Positions 1 through 5,557 of a DNA stretch of 7,344 nucleotides are shown here, one piece after another. The translations under genes were made by a program, and so were the position numbers. The DNA comes from Azophilus sp964348115 (lineage in GTDB: Bacteria > Pseudomonadota > Gammaproteobacteria > Pseudomonadales > Azotimanducaceae). The stretch lies in the NCBI GenBank assembly GCA_964348115.1, contig CAYGBY010000191.1, forward strand, positions 1-7,344, given 5' to 3'. Below the pieces are notes generated by a model. That model was not told the origin of the DNA, made no database searches, and was given only the letters and a program-made list of their open reading frames with translations. Position 1 is the first letter of the stretch. The number at the start of each line of letters is the position of its first letter.

Positions 1-52
1 AGCCAAAACGGCCTGGCGACTAAAACCCACTTACTTGCGGGACAGCACACTA
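1..52. mobile_element. Possible edge of an inserted element ending at CTAG (speculative)
   Basis: The bases left of the CTAG at 50-53 are visibly less GC-rich than the genes beside them and match no feature I recognise. Known IS630-type elements insert at TA, with preference for CTAG, and duplicate the TA. If this is such a junction, the element would lie to the left and end at position 50, reading inward as GTGTGCTGTCCCGC. A short plus-strand frame enters from the edge and stops at 55-57, which could be the tail of a gene. Too little is visible to call an element; ordinary intergenic DNA is equally possible. Confidence 0.15.
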
Positions 53-95
53 GTTGATCCTTGCTGCATGCCGTCACGGCGCCAGCGCGGCCCGC

Positions 96-1304
96 TCATC
101 CCTTGCCGGCCCGTGCCGCCGCCGGAAAGCCCGATGCCTGCTCCGCAGTCCAGGTGGACACGCAGGGAATGCGGCTGCGGTCGCATCTTGGGGCGTAGCG
201 GCGGGCGACTTCCGTCACCTCGCGCAGCAGCCCTGCCCGCAGGGTGGTGGGCCGCAGCCCCAAGCCAAGCAGGCCCGTGTTGGTGGCGCAGAGGTCGTTG
301 GCGTCCGCCTCTTTGCGCGGATTGGGCACGTGCTCGATGCGGGCGCCGGTCAGGTCGGCCACCAAGCCGGCGAGATCGATAAGCCGGTGGATTTCCGTTA
401 GCTGATTGAGGATCTTCACCCGCTCCCCGGGCGCCGGGGGGTTGACGATCGCCAGCTCGATGCAGCGCACCGTGTCCTGGATGTGGATGAAGGCGCGGGT
501 CTGGCCGCCGCTGCCATGCACGGTGAGCGGATAGTCGATGGCCGCCTGCATGAGAAAGCGGTTCAGCACCGTGCCGTAGTCCCCGTCGTAGTCGAAGCGG
601 TTTATCAGGCGTTCGTCCAGGCAGGTTTCCCTAGTTTGCGTACCCCAGACAATGCCTTGGTGCAAGTCCGTGATGCGTACGCCGTCGTTTTTGTTGTAGA
701 ACGCGAAGAATAGCTGATCCTGGGTCTTCGTGAGGTGGTAGATGCTGCCTGGGTTGGGCGGATAAAGGATCTCCTGCTCCACATCGTCGCCATTGCGGCC
801 AGTCATCTTCACGCGCAGGTAGCCCTCCGGCAATTCCACCCCCACGGAGGAGTAGCCGTAGACGCCCATGGTGCCCAGATGCACCAGATGGATGTCCTGC
901 CCGCTTTCCACGATGGCGGCCAGCACGTTGTTGGTTGCGTTCAGGTTGTTGTCGACCGTGTAGCGCTTGTGCCAGGAGGACTTCATGGAGTAGGGCGCCG
1001 CCCGCTGCTCGGCGAAGTGGACGACGCTGTGCGGCCGCAAGGTCCGCAGCAGTTGCAGCAGCCGTTCATATTCGCGGGCCACGTCGAGACGTTCGAAGCT
1101 GATGGACTTGCCAGTGAGGGAGCTCCAAGCCTGCAGGCGGGTGGAGGGGGGTTGGATGGGCGTGAGGCTCTGCACTTCCAGTTCGTTGTCGATGTTGCGC
1201 TTGGACAGGTTGTCCACGATGGCCACTTCGTGGCCCTGCATGGAGAGGTGCAGGGCGCATGGCCAGCCGCAGAAGCCATCCCCACCCAGAATCAGGACCC
1301 TCAT
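96..1304 (-). CDS. sqdB: UDP-sulfoquinovose synthase (SqdB/SQD1)
   Basis: A 402-residue protein of the extended short-chain dehydrogenase family. By family knowledge it uses bound NAD to turn UDP-glucose plus sulfite into UDP-sulfoquinovose, the sugar donor for the sulfolipid SQDG; it is cytoplasmic. Visible in the sequence: the N-terminal NAD loop GGDGFCGW (residues 7-14), VDNL (30-33), HFAEQRAAPYSM (96-107), the catalytic Thr in LGTMGVYG (Thr145), the catalytic pair in YHLTK (Tyr189, Lys193), then DLHQGIVWG (213-221), RFDYDGDYGTVLNRF (236-250), GGQTRAF (266-272) and PNPRKEA (327-333). These match plant SQD1 and bacterial SqdB almost block for block, so the assignment is strong. Length is close to the usual 380-410. 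The ATG overlaps the glycosyltransferase stop codon as ATGA, and a near-perfect Shine-Dalgarno lies 8 nt upstream, fixing the start. The last 30 or so residues (from about 372) are Ala/Arg-rich and less conserved. The final sugar-transfer step is probably done by the upstream partner gene. Confidence 0.95.
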   Translation of the reverse strand: MRVLILGGDGFCGWPCALHLSMQGHEVAIVDNLSKRNIDNELEVQSLTPIQPPSTRLQAWSSLTGKSISFERLDVAREYERLLQLLRTLRPHSVVHFAEQRAAPYSMKSSWHKRYTVDNNLNATNNVLAAIVESGQDIHLVHLGTMGVYGYSSVGVELPEGYLRVKMTGRNGDDVEQEILYPPNPGSIYHLTKTQDQLFFAFYNKNDGVRITDLHQGIVWGTQTRETCLDERLINRFDYDGDYGTVLNRFLMQAAIDYPLTVHGSGGQTRAFIHIQDTVRCIELAIVNPPAPGERVKILNQLTEIHRLIDLAGLVADLTGARIEHVPNPRKEADANDLCATNTGLLGLGLRPTTLRAGLLREVTEVARRYAPRCDRSRIPCVSTWTAEQASGFPAAARAGKG

Positions 1305-2350
1305 GCGGCGTTCACCTCCTGCAGCGGTTTCCGTGCCGACAGAGGCCGGGACGTGCCCAAGGCGACTAGGTTGTGCAGAAACTGGCTGGCGGATGCATCC
1401 CAAGTGAACTTGCGGGCTTGGGCCAGACAGGCCTCCGGGGCAATGCCAAGGGCGCCCGCCACGGCGGCGGCCAGGTCCTCGTGCAGCACCCCGCAGGGCG
1501 CATCGCCCAGCACGTCGTTGGGGCCGGGCACCGGGTAGGCCGCCACCGGCGTGCCGCAGGCCAGCGCCTCCAGCATCACTAGGCCCAAGGTGTCGGTCTT
1601 GGATGGAAACACCAGCACGTCGGCGGCGCAGTAGTGGGCCACCAGTTCTTCGCCTTGGCGGGCGCCTAGGAAGACTGCCTGCGGAAAGCGCTGCTGCAGG
1701 CGGCTGCGCTGCGGCCCGTCGCCCACCAGCACCTTGCTGCCGGGCGTCTTCAGGCTTAGGAACGCCTCGATGTTCTTCTCCACGGCGATGCGCCCAACAT
1801 ATAGCAGGATGGGGCCCGGCAAGCCAAGCTCCGCTGGCGGCACGGGCCGGAACAGGGCGGTGTCCACGCCGCGAACCCAGCGCGCCAAGGCGGTGATGCC
1901 GTGGCGGCGCAGAAGCGCATCCAAGGAGCGGTTGGAGGATAGGGTGTGAACGGCGGCGTTGTGGAAGCGGCGCAGCAGGGCGAAGGACAGGCGCTCCGGG
2001 ATGCCGGTGCGCATCTTCAGGTAGCGGGGAAACAGGGTGTGGAAGGAAGTGGTGAAGCCCAACCCCCGGCGGCGCAGCCAGTGGCGCGCGCACCAACCCA
2101 AGGGGCCTTCCGTGGCGATGTGCACGGCATCCGCATTTGCGGCTTCGATATGGCGGCCGACCCGCGCCGGCCAAGTGAGCGCCAGCCGGATTTCCGGGTA
2201 GGTGGGGCAGGGAATTGTTCTGAAGCGGTTCGGTCCCAGCACTTCCACTTCGTGGCCCATGGCCAGCAGCCGCTGCTGGGTGGTGGAAAGCGCCCGCACC
2301 ACGCCGTTCACTTGCGGGAACCAGGCGTCCGTGACGATCAACAGGCGCAT
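1301..2350 (-). CDS. GT4-family glycosyltransferase, candidate sulfoquinovosyl or glycosyl-lipid transferase
   Basis: A 349-residue retaining glycosyltransferase of the GT-B fold. The N-terminal domain opens with LLIVTDAWFPQVNGVVRAL (3-21) and contains PTYPEIRLAL (49-58), HIATEGPLG (77-85) and SFHTLFPRYL (102-111), a pattern shared with the MgtA, SqdX and bacterial glycosyl-diacylglycerol synthase group. The C-terminal donor domain has YVGRIAVEKN (184-193), VGDGP (209-213) and FPSKTDTLGLVMLEALACGTPV (248-269). The usual E-x7-E motif appears as D253-x7-E261, a form I recall from proteobacterial members of this subgroup. No signal peptide or membrane helix is evident; a peripheral cytoplasmic role at the inner membrane is typical. 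Fusion-like overlap (ATGA) with sqdB suggests that it uses UDP-sulfoquinovose, by inference only. Annotation pipelines may call it an alpha-mannosyltransferase. The ATG is the only canonical start after an in-frame TGA 48 nt upstream, and no good ribosome site precedes it. Confidence 0.85.
   Translation of the reverse strand: MRLLIVTDAWFPQVNGVVRALSTTQQRLLAMGHEVEVLGPNRFRTIPCPTYPEIRLALTWPARVGRHIEAANADAVHIATEGPLGWCARHWLRRRGLGFTTSFHTLFPRYLKMRTGIPERLSFALLRRFHNAAVHTLSSNRSLDALLRRHGITALARWVRGVDTALFRPVPPAELGLPGPILLYVGRIAVEKNIEAFLSLKTPGSKVLVGDGPQRSRLQQRFPQAVFLGARQGEELVAHYCAADVLVFPSKTDTLGLVMLEALACGTPVAAYPVPGPNDVLGDAPCGVLHEDLAAAVAGALGIAPEACLAQARKFTWDASASQFLHNLVALGTSRPLSARKPLQEVNAA
1313..1320 (-). promoter_or_regulatory. 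Strong ribosome binding site of sqdB
   Basis: On the minus strand AGGAGGTG lies 8 nt before the sqdB ATG at 1304, inside the last codons of the glycosyltransferase gene. It is the best Shine-Dalgarno match in the window and decides the start of sqdB. Together with the ATGA stop-start overlap it indicates translation from the same message as the glycosyltransferase. Confidence 0.85.
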
Positions 2351-2483
2351 GGGACAATTGGGGTTGGCGATGGGGATGAAGCGGCGCCAGCCATTTCAGC
2401 GCACCCTGTCGACTTTGCAGGCCATTTGGCTGGCAAGGATAGCATATGGGGCTTGTAGGCTCCTCTGGGCTTGCGGGACTTGT
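2351..2483 (-). other. queC to glycosyltransferase spacer
   Basis: A 133-bp gene-free gap, the second longest in the window, at the boundary between the queuosine genes and the sulfosugar cassette. It holds an imperfect inverted repeat at 2415-2436 (TTGC/GCAA outer arms, CC/GG inner arms, with bulged bases) but no T-run after it, so it is not a convincing terminator. I find a TATGCT that could serve as a -10 box, but no matching -35 box. Whether the cassette has its own promoter or depends on read-through from queC cannot be decided from the sequence. Confidence 0.4.
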
Positions 2484-3161
2484 TCAGAGGTTCCCTAGGG
2501 CGTAGCGCGTTGGGTCGGCGACGCCCGCCGCGGCGAAGCCGGCGCGGCGCAGACGGCAGCTGTCACAGCGCCCGCAGGCTTCAGTCCGAACGTTGGGCTG
2601 GTAGCAGGACAGGGTCATGCCATAGTCCACGCCCAGGGTCAGGCCGCGCTTGATGATGTCCGCCTTGCTTAGCGCGATCAGGGGTGTGTGGATGCGCGCG
2701 CCCTGTCCCTCCACCCCGGCCTTGGTGGCCAGGCTGGCCGTTTTGGCGAAGGCGCGGATGAATTCCGGCCGACAGTCCGGATAGCCGGAATAGTCCACGG
2801 CGTTGACGCCGATGAACAGATCGCGGGCGTTGAGCACTTCTGCCCAGGCCAAGGCCAGGGAAAGGAAAATGGTGTTGCGCGCCGGCACGTAGGTGACCGG
2901 AATGCCCTGCGTGGGCGCGGTGGGCACGGGCAGCTGCGCATCGGTTAGGGCGGAGCCGCCAAACTGGGCCAGATCCAGGCTGAACTGCCGGTGCTCCGCG
3001 GCGCCCAGGCCCTGGGCGATGCGGGCCGCGGCGGCCAGTTCAGCCCGGTGGCGCTGCCCATAGTCTATGGCCAGACTGTGGCAGGCGAAGCCCTGCGCCC
3101 GGGCGATGGCCAGGGTGGTGGCGGAATCCAGCCCGCCGGAGACCAGCACCACCGCCTTCAT
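2484..3161 (-). CDS. queC: 7-cyano-7-deazaguanine synthase QueC
   Basis: A 225-residue cytoplasmic enzyme that uses ATP and ammonia to convert 7-carboxy-7-deazaguanine to preQ0, the nitrile precursor of queuosine. The N-terminus carries the ATP-pyrophosphatase loop SGGLDS (8-13), then DYGQRH (33-38), VPARNT (92-97), GVNAVDYSGYPDCRPEF (118-134) and HTPL (158-161). The C-terminus has the zinc-binding cysteines at 186, 196, 199 and 202 (C-x9-C-x2-C-x2-C). Every expected motif is present and the length is normal for the family. The ATG overlaps the queE stop as ATGA, so the two are translationally coupled and act in consecutive steps. queD and queF are not in the window and must lie elsewhere if the pathway is complete. 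Confidence 0.97.
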   Translation of the reverse strand: MKAVVLVSGGLDSATTLAIARAQGFACHSLAIDYGQRHRAELAAAARIAQGLGAAEHRQFSLDLAQFGGSALTDAQLPVPTAPTQGIPVTYVPARNTIFLSLALAWAEVLNARDLFIGVNAVDYSGYPDCRPEFIRAFAKTASLATKAGVEGQGARIHTPLIALSKADIIKRGLTLGVDYGMTLSCYQPNVRTEACGRCDSCRLRRAGFAAAGVADPTRYALGNL

Positions 3162-3814
3162 CGCCCTGGCTGATCACCCCAGATGTGCTTGTGAAGCTGG
3201 ATTTGCAGACGCGCCGGGTAGCGGTCCGCCACCAGCCAGTCCGCCAGGGTGCGGGCCGGAAGTTCTTCGTGGCTGGGAGAGAACAGCAGGGCGCCCACGC
3301 GCTCCGGCAGGCGCCACTGGTCACTTTTCAGCTTGGCCCACTCATAGTCATTCCTGTCGCAGATGACGAACTTGATCTGATCCCGGCGCCTGCACAGCGC
3401 CAGATTGCGCCACAGGTTGCGGTGGGCCTCCCCTGAACCTGGGGTCTTGATGTCGAGGATCTTGCGTACGCGCGCATCCACCGGGGCCACGTCCAACGCC
3501 CCGCTGGTCTCCAGGGACACCAAGTGCTCGGCGTCGCACAGGCCGCGCATGAGTTCGTGAACATCGGGTTGCGCCAAAGGCTCGCCGCCGGTGACTGTGA
3601 CATGGCGTACCCCATAGCCCTGCACCTCAGCCAGAATGCTGGGCACCGTGCGCAGCTGGCCCCCGGCGAAGGCGTAGCTGCTGTCGCAGTAGCCGCAGCG
3701 CAGGGGGCAGCCGGTCAGGCGGACGAATACCGTAGGCAGCCCGGCGAAAGTGGTCTCCCCCTGCAGGGAGAGGAACACCTCGGTCACGCGGAGCTGTTTG
3801 TGGCCAGCATGCAT
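3158..3814 (-). CDS. queE: 7-carboxy-7-deazaguanine synthase QueE (radical SAM)
   Basis: A 218-residue radical SAM enzyme that rearranges 6-carboxy-5,6,7,8-tetrahydropterin to 7-carboxy-7-deazaguanine, using S-adenosylmethionine as recycled cofactor. Seen: EVFLSLQGE near the N-terminus (12-20, substrate-side Gln-Gly-Glu), the iron-sulfur cysteines C36-x3-C40-x2-C43 in CPLRCGYCDSSYAF, TGGEP (75-79), ETSG (102-105), DIKTPGSGE (121-129) and the C-terminal QLHKHIWGD (206-214). The spacing is that of a standard QueE. The frame stays open further upstream, across the end of cpoB, but the conserved protein begins at the ATG ending at 3814. The ribosome site there is weak (GGGCGGA) and lies inside a 12-bp GC palindrome. 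It sits 44 nt after cpoB and overlaps queC by 4 nt. Confidence 0.96.
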   Translation of the reverse strand: MHAGHKQLRVTEVFLSLQGETTFAGLPTVFVRLTGCPLRCGYCDSSYAFAGGQLRTVPSILAEVQGYGVRHVTVTGGEPLAQPDVHELMRGLCDAEHLVSLETSGALDVAPVDARVRKILDIKTPGSGEAHRNLWRNLALCRRRDQIKFVICDRNDYEWAKLKSDQWRLPERVGALLFSPSHEELPARTLADWLVADRYPARLQIQLHKHIWGDQPGR

Positions 3815-3822
3815 CGCGGCGT

Positions 3823-3834
3823 CCGCCCGGGCGG
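3823..3834. repeat. 12-bp perfect GC palindrome before queE
   Basis: CCGCCCGGGCGG reads the same on both strands. It lies in the 44-nt gap between cpoB and queE, ends 9 nt before the queE ATG, and contains the only Shine-Dalgarno-like bases of that gene. It could fold over the ribosome site or may be chance in such GC-rich DNA. Confidence 0.5.
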
Positions 3835-3858
3835 GAATCGGCAGGGTTTGAATTGAAG

Positions 3859-4854
3859 CTATTCCAGCTCCGCCGCCAAGGATTGGGCCAAGCTGGCGGC
3901 GGAACTGTCCGGGTATTCCCGCTGCACCCGCTGCAGATGGGCTAGGGCGCGCTCGTTGTCGCCCAGCCTCAGGTGCAAATCGCCCAGCTTGTAGAGCGCA
4001 TCCGGCACCTTGTTGTGGTCCCCGTACAGGTTGACCACTTGGGCGAACTGCTGCCGGGCCTGCTCGTACTCCCCGGCGGACAGGTGCAGTTCGCCCAGCC
4101 AGTAGTAGCAATTGGGCGCAAACCGGCCGTTGGGGTAGTCGCGCAGGATTTGCCGGAAGCCGGCGGCGGCTGCGTCGAATTGCTGCGTGCGCATCAGGTT
4201 GAAGGCTTGGTTGTAGGCGTCCTGCTCCGAACCGGCGGCCAAGGGCGTAGGACTTGCGCTTGGCTGTTGTCCCGCGCCGCTGCTGGTTGCGGTTGGCGGG
4301 CGCAGGAGGTCGGGGCCGCTGCTTGGCCGTTCGCCCGGGGCGGTGCCGGCGACCGGCGGGCTTGGCGCGCCCCTGAGGGCAAGAATGCGCCTATCGAGGT
4401 CCACGTACTGCTCCTTTTGGTCCCGGGCCAGGCGTTCAATCTGAAAGGCTTGCTCCTCGACCAGGCCGCGCAGCGTTCGCAGCTCCTGCTGCAGCACCTG
4501 CAGTTGATGGAAAAGCGCCCCTAGGCGGGCGCTTTCCGCCCCGGCGTCGGATGGACGAGGGCTGGCTGGGAGGGCCGGCTGCCTGGCGGGCGCCGCCGCC
4601 GGCCCATGGGAGATGCCGTAAGCCTGCACCCCGGAAGCAGGGGGCGGTGCATCGCCTTCCGGCTTGGCCGCCGGTTGCGGCGGCTGAACTTCAAGGGCCG
4701 CATCCTCCGCGATTGATTCCTCCACCGGCACGGCGGCGAAAGCCGGCGGCGACAGCAGCGCGATGGCCAGGCAAAGACAGCACCAGCGGGCGCGCCGGCT
4801 GGTGTTGCCAGCCAAACGCGCCCGCGGGGATGGCGCCAAGAGAGCCGGGCGCAC
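3859..4854 (-). CDS. cpoB: Tol-Pal associated periplasmic protein CpoB (YbgF)
   Basis: A 331-residue exported protein that in E. coli binds TolA and coordinates septal peptidoglycan synthesis by PBP1B with outer-membrane constriction. Seen in order: an Arg-rich start and hydrophobic stretch ending in AFA at residue 40 (signal peptidase I type), a Pro/Ala-rich segment (about 55-107), a heptad-like Leu/Gln coiled coil (about 109-161) that should trimerise, a second Pro/Ser/Gly-rich linker (about 163-208), and three TPR-like repeats from about 213 to the end (AYNQAFNLM, YYWLGELHLSAGEYEQA, ALYKLGDLHLRLGDNERAL). It is longer than E. coli CpoB, which has about 263 residues; the extra length is in the two low-complexity linkers. 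No ATG exists near the start. The GTG at 4854 lies 7 nt after the pal stop and is preceded by AGGGG. The long positively charged N-region leaves the exact start slightly uncertain. Confidence 0.92.
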   Translation of the reverse strand: MRPALLAPSPRARLAGNTSRRARWCCLCLAIALLSPPAFAAVPVEESIAEDAALEVQPPQPAAKPEGDAPPPASGVQAYGISHGPAAAPARQPALPASPRPSDAGAESARLGALFHQLQVLQQELRTLRGLVEEQAFQIERLARDQKEQYVDLDRRILALRGAPSPPVAGTAPGERPSSGPDLLRPPTATSSGAGQQPSASPTPLAAGSEQDAYNQAFNLMRTQQFDAAAAGFRQILRDYPNGRFAPNCYYWLGELHLSAGEYEQARQQFAQVVNLYGDHNKVPDALYKLGDLHLRLGDNERALAHLQRVQREYPDSSAASLAQSLAAELE

Positions 4855-4861
4855 GGAACCC

Positions 4862-5386
4862 CTAGCGGTAGATCAGCACGGCCCGCCGGTTGCGGGCCCA
4901 AGCCGCTTCCGTGTGGCCTGGGTCGTCCGGGCGCTCCTCCCCGTAGCTGACGGATTCGATGCGGTCGGCAGCGATGCCGGATGCCTCCAGAAAGCTCTGC
5001 ACCGCGTTGGAGCGGCGTTCGCCCAGGGCGAGGTTGTACTCCCGAGTGCCCCGCTCGTCGCAGTGGCCTTCCACCACCACCCGCCGTTCCGGGTTCGCCT
5101 GCAGCACCCTGGCGTGCAGCTCCAGCACGGCCAAGTCCCCCTGCTTGATGAGCGCTTGGTCGAAGTCAAAGTAAAAGGTGCGCGCCAGCAGCCGGTTGGG
5201 ATTGTCCGGATCATAGGGCTCCAAGTCGCTGTTGAAGGCCGGTGGCGGCGCCGGCGGCGGGGCGGGTTGTGGCGGCACCGGCTCGGGCGCCGGCGGCGTG
5301 GGGTCCGGCACTGGTTCGCTGGCGCAGCCCGCCAGCAAGAACGCCGCAAGGGAGAGGGCAAAAAGGCACTTTAACCGCGTGGGCAT
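4862..5386 (-). CDS. pal: Peptidoglycan-associated lipoprotein Pal
   Basis: A 174-residue outer-membrane lipoprotein that binds peptidoglycan and TolB. It has a lipoprotein signal with lipobox L18-A19-G20-C21; position +2 is Ala, consistent with sorting to the outer membrane. A striking proline-rich tether follows (16 Pro in residues 22-51). The OmpA-like domain then runs to the end: FYFDFDQ (71-77), EGHCDERGTREYN (106-118), LGERRSNAV (121-129), SYGEERP (147-153) and NRRAVLIYR (166-174). Asp110 and the ERGT segment belong to the diaminopimelate-binding motif; the Cys109 there is usually Ala or Thr in relatives I recall. The start is the ATG at 5386, because GGAGG lies 8 nt upstream; an in-frame GTG at 5401 overlaps that ribosome site and is rejected. 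Confidence 0.97.
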   Translation of the reverse strand: MPTRLKCLFALSLAAFLLAGCASEPVPDPTPPAPEPVPPQPAPPPAPPPAFNSDLEPYDPDNPNRLLARTFYFDFDQALIKQGDLAVLELHARVLQANPERRVVVEGHCDERGTREYNLALGERRSNAVQSFLEASGIAADRIESVSYGEERPDDPGHTEAAWARNRRAVLIYR

Positions 5387-5393
5387 GGGGATT

Positions 5394-5399
5394 TCCTCC
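5394..5399 (-). promoter_or_regulatory. Ribosome binding site of pal
   Basis: Minus-strand GGAGGA about 7-8 nt before the ATG at 5386. It decides the pal start against the GTG five codons upstream, whose last base begins this same motif. Confidence 0.8.
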
Positions 5400-5477
5400 A
5401 CTAGCTCATTGTTCCGACAATAGAAAAACTTTTCAGGGTGCGCGGTATTTTAGGCAACCTTAACATCCACAACTTAT

Positions 5478-5492
5478 GGCACCTAGGGTGCC
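5478..5492. repeat. Inverted repeat in tolB-pal spacer
   Basis: Six-base perfect arms GGCACC and GGTGCC around a 3-nt loop. It lies 66 nt after the tolB stop and about 90 nt before the pal start. No T-run follows on the minus strand, so a role as terminator is doubtful; it may be an RNA stem in the message. Confidence 0.5.
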
Positions 5493-5557
5493 TGACGCTG
5501 CCCGACTGACGCATTCCAACTGAATGGCGTTCTTTCTATACCCTTGTGCGGGGAAAG

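Larger units (their letters stand above)
5387..5557 (-). other. tolB-pal spacer with AT-rich candidate promoter region and two small hairpins
   Basis: The longest gene-free gap (171 bp) and clearly more AT-rich than the rest of the window. In the minus-strand direction it holds a perfect hairpin GGCACC-CTA-GGTGCC (5478-5492), then TTGTGG and TAAAAT separated by 14 nt (a poor promoter spacing), then a T-run and a second hairpin ATTGT-CGGA-ACAAT (5408-5421) shortly before the pal ribosome site. Neither hairpin is followed by a U-run of terminator type. A secondary promoter or RNA-processing signal giving pal separate expression is plausible, since Pal is usually far more abundant than TolB, but this is inference. 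Confidence 0.4.

Noticed and set aside
735..1538. A 267-codon plus-strand open frame
   Set aside because: It lies antisense to sqdB and the glycosyltransferase, both of which have clear family motifs. Long antisense frames are expected in GC-rich DNA.
96..2357. A 753-codon minus-strand open frame that looks like a fusion protein ending in SqdB
   Set aside because: Its first 351 codons are the out-of-frame reading of the glycosyltransferase gene (Arg/Pro/Ala-rich, no family pattern). SqdB proper begins at the ATG at 1304 with its own strong ribosome site.
2415..2436. A transcription terminator between queC and the glycosyltransferase
   Set aside because: The inverted repeat there is interrupted by bulges, has a tiny loop and lacks a T-run in the direction of transcription.
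3158..4111. An N-terminally extended QueE of 317 residues
   Set aside because: The extra 99 residues are an out-of-frame reading of the cpoB 3' end plus the spacer. QueE homology starts at the ATG at 3814 and the resulting length fits the family.
4763..5374. A 203-codon plus-strand open frame opposite cpoB and pal
   Set aside because: Antisense to two well-supported genes, with composition typical of a complementary reading of GC-rich codons.
5387..5401. GTG start for pal at 5401
   Set aside because: It overlaps the GGAGG ribosome site that serves the ATG at 5386, and it would add five residues before the lipoprotein signal with no ribosome site of its own.
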